NCBI GenBank assembly: GCA_030640255.1
Contig: DAOWJS010000073.1
Coordinates: forward strand, 1-7,964
DNA: 7,964 nt
Source of the DNA: Dehalococcoidales bacterium
GTDB taxonomy: Bacteria > Chloroflexota > Dehalococcoidia > Dehalococcoidales > GCA-2688105
Direction of reading: 5' to 3'
Shown here one piece after another: positions 5,954 through 7,964 of the stretch. Both the position numbers and the translations under genes were made by a program. Below the pieces are notes generated by a model. That model ran no database searches and had not been told where the DNA came from. It saw only the letters and a list, made by a program, of their open reading frames with translations. Positions within the stretch are counted from its first letter, which is position 1; every line of letters begins with the position of its first letter.

Positions 5954-6283
5954 CTATTTTGCTCTAACAACCCATAGCACGCCATTTATAACTAGTCGCT
6001 TTGGGTCAGGCTTACCACTAGCACCGAGTGTGCCATCAGGTCGTAAGTATTGATGTACACCAGTTATAAATCGACCGCTTGAGTCTCGATAAATGATGTA
6101 TTGACTTCTCGTGCAATAGGGGTCACCACTACGAGGTACATCTAAGTGTCTATCTTTTATCTTATTCGGAACAAGTATACCTGCCTTTATATCATTAGAA
6201 CATTGACTTTTGTTAAAAGCTCGTCGTATACTACTTTTTGAAACTTCAAGAATAAATTTCTTGTCCTTCCGAGGAGTAGACAT
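5954..6283 (-). CDS. Uncharacterised 109-residue protein with a YLRPDGTLGASGKPDPK motif
   Basis: I do not recognise a named family. The protein is basic at the N-terminus (MSTPRKDKKF), with a likely helix around 11-35. From about 58 it is beta-rich: SQYIIYRDSSGRFITGVHQY (60-79), then LRPDGTLGASGKPDPKRLVI (80-99) and a hydrophobic tail ending GVLWVVRAK. The PDGTLGASG...PDPK block looks like a conserved motif of small hypothetical proteins, but I cannot name them. Cys28 and Cys57 are the only cysteines. There is no signal peptide or membrane segment. The ATG at 6283-6281 has AGAGG (6293-6289) 5 nt upstream and shares the CATG palindrome with the ATG of the divergent plus-strand gene. Its stop is 25 bp before the tlyA start. 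Its 5' half is clearly AT-rich. A domain of a tlyA-linked accessory protein is possible but unproven. Confidence 0.7.
   Translation of the reverse strand: MSTPRKDKKFILEVSKSSIRRAFNKSQCSNDIKAGILVPNKIKDRHLDVPRSGDPYCTRSQYIIYRDSSGRFITGVHQYLRPDGTLGASGKPDPKRLVINGVLWVVRAK
6203..6232 (+). promoter_or_regulatory. Promoter for the plus-strand gene at 6282, lying inside the divergent gene
   Basis: TTGACT (6203-6208) is followed after 18 bp by TATACT (6227-6232), a good sigma70-type match. A start near 6239 would leave about 43 nt before the ATG at 6282, which has GAGGAG at 6271-6276. The site lies within the coding region of the minus-strand gene 5954-6283, as the overlapping start codons require. Confidence 0.55.
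6271..6276 (+). promoter_or_regulatory. Ribosome binding site setting the start of the plus-strand gene
   Basis: GAGGAG lies 5 nt before the ATG at 6282-6284. This favours that start over the in-frame TTG at 6210, which would extend the protein by 24 residues, begin inside the promoter region and have no comparable site. Confidence 0.7.
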
Positions 6284-6638
6284 GATAACCTCTAAATTAA
6301 TTGAAAAGATTAATTTATATATTGATTCTGAAATTAGTCTACAAGATTTTGAGGATTGGTACTTAAATCAGCTGCCTTTACTCTTGGTGTCACCCTCGTC
6401 CGATATGACTGATTTGGTTGCCACTATTGAACTTGGCTTAGCTGAAATAGGTTCTGGGATTTTGTCTGAAGACAATTTCCGCCGCTCTTTGCATGATGCT
6501 GTTCTTGAATTAACAATTTGGCTTAATTATAGTGATATTCAAACGCTGACTTCCACAGGAACACAGGATGCTCCATTCACGCAAATTATAAGCCATGATT
6601 TCACTACACCTGGTGTGTCCCAACCTGTCCCGTCGTAA
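6282..6638 (+). CDS. Uncharacterised acidic 118-residue protein, the only plus-strand gene
   Basis: I do not recognise the family. From the ATG at 6282 the protein begins MITSKLIEKINLYIDSEISL. It continues with amphipathic, probably helical segments to about residue 90: DFEDWYLNQL, DLVATIELGLAEIGSG and NFRRSLHDAVLELTIWL. It ends in a polar Ser/Thr-rich tail, and no cysteine is present. It has no signal peptide or membrane segment; the composition suggests a small all-helical cytosolic or partner-binding protein. Support for a real gene comes from the ribosome binding site, the promoter at 6203-6232 and an intact frame of sensible composition. The start codon overlaps that of the minus-strand neighbour by 2 bp, and the 3' 35 bp overlap the convergent gene 6604-7053. 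Base composition of its 5' half is visibly AT-richer than dnaN, tlyA or the pur genes, hinting at a different origin. Partnership with the divergent protein is a guess from position only. Confidence 0.7.
   Translation: MITSKLIEKINLYIDSEISLQDFEDWYLNQLPLLLVSPSSDMTDLVATIELGLAEIGSGILSEDNFRRSLHDAVLELTIWLNYSDIQTLTSTGTQDAPFTQIISHDFTTPGVSQPVPS
6316..6344 (-). promoter_or_regulatory. Weak candidate promoter for the 109-residue gene, inside the plus-strand gene
   Basis: On the minus strand TTGTAG (6344-6339) lies 17 bp from TATATA (6321-6316), followed by AAATTAATC and then AGAGG before the ATG at 6283. The -35 box matches consensus in only three positions. Read-through from the dnaN side is an alternative source of transcript. 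Confidence 0.35.
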
Positions 6639-7053
6639 GGCGACGGTATACCACCCGAAAAGGCATCATTGTGAGTAAATTATCGTCTAAATAGACCTTA
6701 AACCAATACAATCCCTCTAATTTGAATGTAAATGGCATGTCAGCAATAATTCGTGCCCCTTGGTCTTCTCCCCTAAATTCAACACTGAGAGCTATTGGTG
6801 GTAAGGTCTCGGCCGAAGGTAACTCTGGAATAACTTTCAGTTCATGCCGTCCTCTAGCTCGTCCTGATTTAAGCACTATCACCATTTTTAACTTATATGT
6901 CACGGGTGGCATTTCTATTGGTGCGTCAGGCCCAGCTGCGGTAGTAGTAACAGTGTCTATCATTCTAATAAGTGATAACACTCCAGACTTATCCTCAATG
7001 ACTTGTTCGCAAAACCCCGCCGTTTGTATAAATGGGCCTTGTTCAAGTTGCAT
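6604..7053 (-). CDS. DUF6941-like conserved hypothetical protein
   Basis: The protein has 149 residues from the ATG at 7053-7051, which has a strong AAGGAG (7065-7060) 6 nt upstream. The longer frame from a GTG at 7092 is less likely. The N-terminus (PFIQTAGFCEQVIEDKSGVL, then SLIRMIDTVT) and the later KLKMVIVLKSGRARGRHEL and FKLEGLYWFKVYLDD segments resemble DUF6941 proteins. These are small beta-rich proteins of unknown function with an N-terminal CE.VI...GVLSLIR.ID signature. The assignment is by remembered pattern. Residue blocks alternate as strands, compatible with a beta-sandwich, and no membrane segment is seen. It starts 68 bp after the dnaN stop on the same strand and could share its transcript. 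Its last 35 bp overlap the convergent plus-strand gene, and a 6-bp-stem hairpin lies at that junction. No biochemical role can be given. Confidence 0.8.
   Translation of the reverse strand: MQLEQGPFIQTAGFCEQVIEDKSGVLSLIRMIDTVTTTAAGPDAPIEMPPVTYKLKMVIVLKSGRARGRHELKVIPELPSAETLPPIALSVEFRGEDQGARIIADMPFTFKLEGLYWFKVYLDDNLLTMMPFRVVYRRLTTGQVGTHQV
6630..6646. repeat. Small inverted repeat at the convergent gene overlap
   Basis: CCGTCG (6630-6635) and CGACGG (6641-6646) form a perfect 6-bp stem around the loop TAAGG, which contains the plus-strand stop codon. No T-run follows on either strand, so it is not a canonical intrinsic terminator. It may still affect the ends of the two convergent transcripts. 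Confidence 0.45.
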
Positions 7054-7059
7054 ATCTGT

Positions 7060-7065
7060 CTCCTT
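7060..7065 (-). promoter_or_regulatory. Ribosome binding site deciding the start of the DUF6941-like gene
   Basis: AAGGAG is placed 6 nt before the ATG at 7053-7051. It favours this start over the GTG at 7092-7090, whose best purine stretch (AGGGA) is only 3 nt away. The shorter start also begins with the conserved-looking part of the protein. Confidence 0.7.
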
Positions 7066-7121
7066 ATCCCAGGCAGAATTCCCGATTTTCACTCGTCCCT
7101 GTTATTCTAAAATCCGCTTTT

Positions 7122-7964
7122 CTACCATTGAACGAACATCGGCATGATTACATGGAGGTAGTTGTCCACTCCTACCGGGCGGATAACACCGGGGCTTGAT
7201 GGGTTGGTAGTCTCCAGGGCTACCTGGGTCTCACTGAGCACGCTGAGGACGTCGGTTAGATACTTGCCATTAAAGGCAATCTTGGCCTCTTCGCCCTCAA
7301 CAATAGCATCAATCTCACCAACGTCGTCGCCTATCTCCTCAGAGCGGGCGGAGATGGTTACCTTGCCCGGGGTTAGCTCCACACCCGGGGCGATGACCAA
7401 GCGGACAATGCCGCTGCCGTCACGGGCAAAGATAGCCGCGGTCTTGGTTGCCCTCAAGAATTCGGCAACATCAACTACTACCCGGGTATTGTAGCTTTGA
7501 GGAATAAGCTGAGCATACTGGGGGAAGGTGCCCTGAACAAGCTGGGATACTAGCTCAATATTCTTCAAGCGAAATAGAGCCTGGCTCTTTTTAGGATTTA
7601 CTGTTATCTCAACTGCCTCCTCCTCATCAGCCATGAGCCGATTTAGCTCAGCCAGGGTCCGGCTTGGAATAATGACCTCGGTCTTCTGACTAACCGGGAC
7701 GGCAAGAGGTAGTTTGTACACAGCTAATCTAAAGCCGTCGGCGGCGGCTAGTGTCAACAAATCACCATCAAACTGGGCATCAACACCAGTAAGCACCGGG
7801 CGCGACTCTTCGGTGGCAGCAGCAAATATGACATGGGTAATTCCTTGGCGAAGGGCATCTACCTCTACCTTGGTGGTAATGTCCTCATCAACCCGGGGTA
7901 TGGGAGGGAAATCCTTGGCATCAACCCCGCTTATTCGTGCCTCAAATCGAGCACACTTTAATCC
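7122..7964 (-). CDS. dnaN: DNA polymerase III beta subunit (sliding clamp), C-terminal part
   Basis: DnaN forms the ring-shaped dimer that tethers replicative polymerase to DNA. The frame is open to the right window edge and gives 280 residues, so about 90 N-terminal residues of a usual 365-380 are missing. It opens GLKCARFEARISGVDAKDFP, followed by PIPRVDE and THVIFAAATEESRPVLTGVD, the typical end of domain I and entry to domain II. AADGFRLA, IIPSRTLAELNRL and LVQGTFPQYAQLIP mark the second domain and its linker. The third domain includes KIAFNGKYLTDVLSVL, and the protein ends YLHVIMPMFVQW, the C-terminal MPM motif that lines the hydrophobic client-binding pocket. A GTG at 7796 is internal, not the true start. 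The downstream DUF6941-like gene follows after 68 bp. No terminator was found in that gap. Confidence 0.96.
   Translation of the reverse strand, partial: GLKCARFEARISGVDAKDFPPIPRVDEDITTKVEVDALRQGITHVIFAAATEESRPVLTGVDAQFDGDLLTLAAADGFRLAVYKLPLAVPVSQKTEVIIPSRTLAELNRLMADEEEAVEITVNPKKSQALFRLKNIELVSQLVQGTFPQYAQLIPQSYNTRVVVDVAEFLRATKTAAIFARDGSGIVRLVIAPGVELTPGKVTISARSEEIGDDVGEIDAIVEGEEAKIAFNGKYLTDVLSVLSETQVALETTNPSSPGVIRPVGVDNYLHVIMPMFVQW

Noticed and set aside
6210..6281. Upstream TTG start extending the plus-strand gene by 24 residues
   Set aside because: It lies within the promoter spacer, has no ribosome binding site, and the ATG at 6282 has GAGGAG at the right distance.
7054..7092. GTG start adding 13 residues to the DUF6941-like protein
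   Set aside because: Its purine stretch is too close, while the ATG at 7053 has AAGGAG with 6-nt spacing.
6722..7147. Plus-strand open frame of 141 codons opposite the DUF6941-like gene
   Set aside because: Its sequence is low in recognisable structure, and the minus-strand gene has a strong start signal and family-like motifs.

Overview
The window reads as a bacterial chromosome segment of roughly even base composition (by eye), with almost every gene on the minus strand. In transcription order (right to left) it holds: the 3' part of dnaN (DNA polymerase sliding clamp); a DUF6941-like small protein; a cluster of two small uncharacterised genes in which one lies on the plus strand; tlyA (S4-domain rRNA 2'-O-methyltransferase); purF; a small RusA-like protein; purM; purH; and a gene running off the left edge. 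The Bacillus-type iron-sulfur PurF with a short propeptide, a TlyA-type methyltransferase, frequent TTG/GTG starts and G-rich intergenic repeats would fit an uncultured Chloroflexota (Dehalococcoidia-like) bacterium. That assignment is inference with modest confidence, since no rRNA or marker set is present.

The right part (about 5954-7964) couples dnaN to three small genes. A plus-strand gene of 118 codons (6282-6638) is wedged between two minus-strand genes. Its ATG shares the palindrome CATG with the ATG of the left neighbour, and its last 35 bp overlap the 3' end of the right neighbour. Each of the two divergent genes has its own ribosome binding site. The plus gene also has a good sigma70-type promoter placed inside its neighbour. 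The divergent pair is visibly AT-richer than the housekeeping genes around it.

The centre and left form a purine operon headed by a near-consensus promoter (TTGACC-18-TATAAT) directly upstream of purF. PurF commits PRPP to the pathway, PurM closes the imidazole ring to AIR, and PurH performs the last two steps to IMP. purN, often between purM and purH, is absent. Instead the 192-bp purM-purH spacer is packed with inverted repeats and copies of a G-rich motif. The same motif recurs across the start of the RusA-like gene inserted between purF and purM.

No tRNA, rRNA, CRISPR array, recognisable insertion sequence or canonical rho-independent terminator was seen. The most unusual points are the overlapping three-gene arrangement at 5954-7053, the RusA-like protein with altered catalytic positions inside a purine operon, and the repeat-rich purM-purH spacer.
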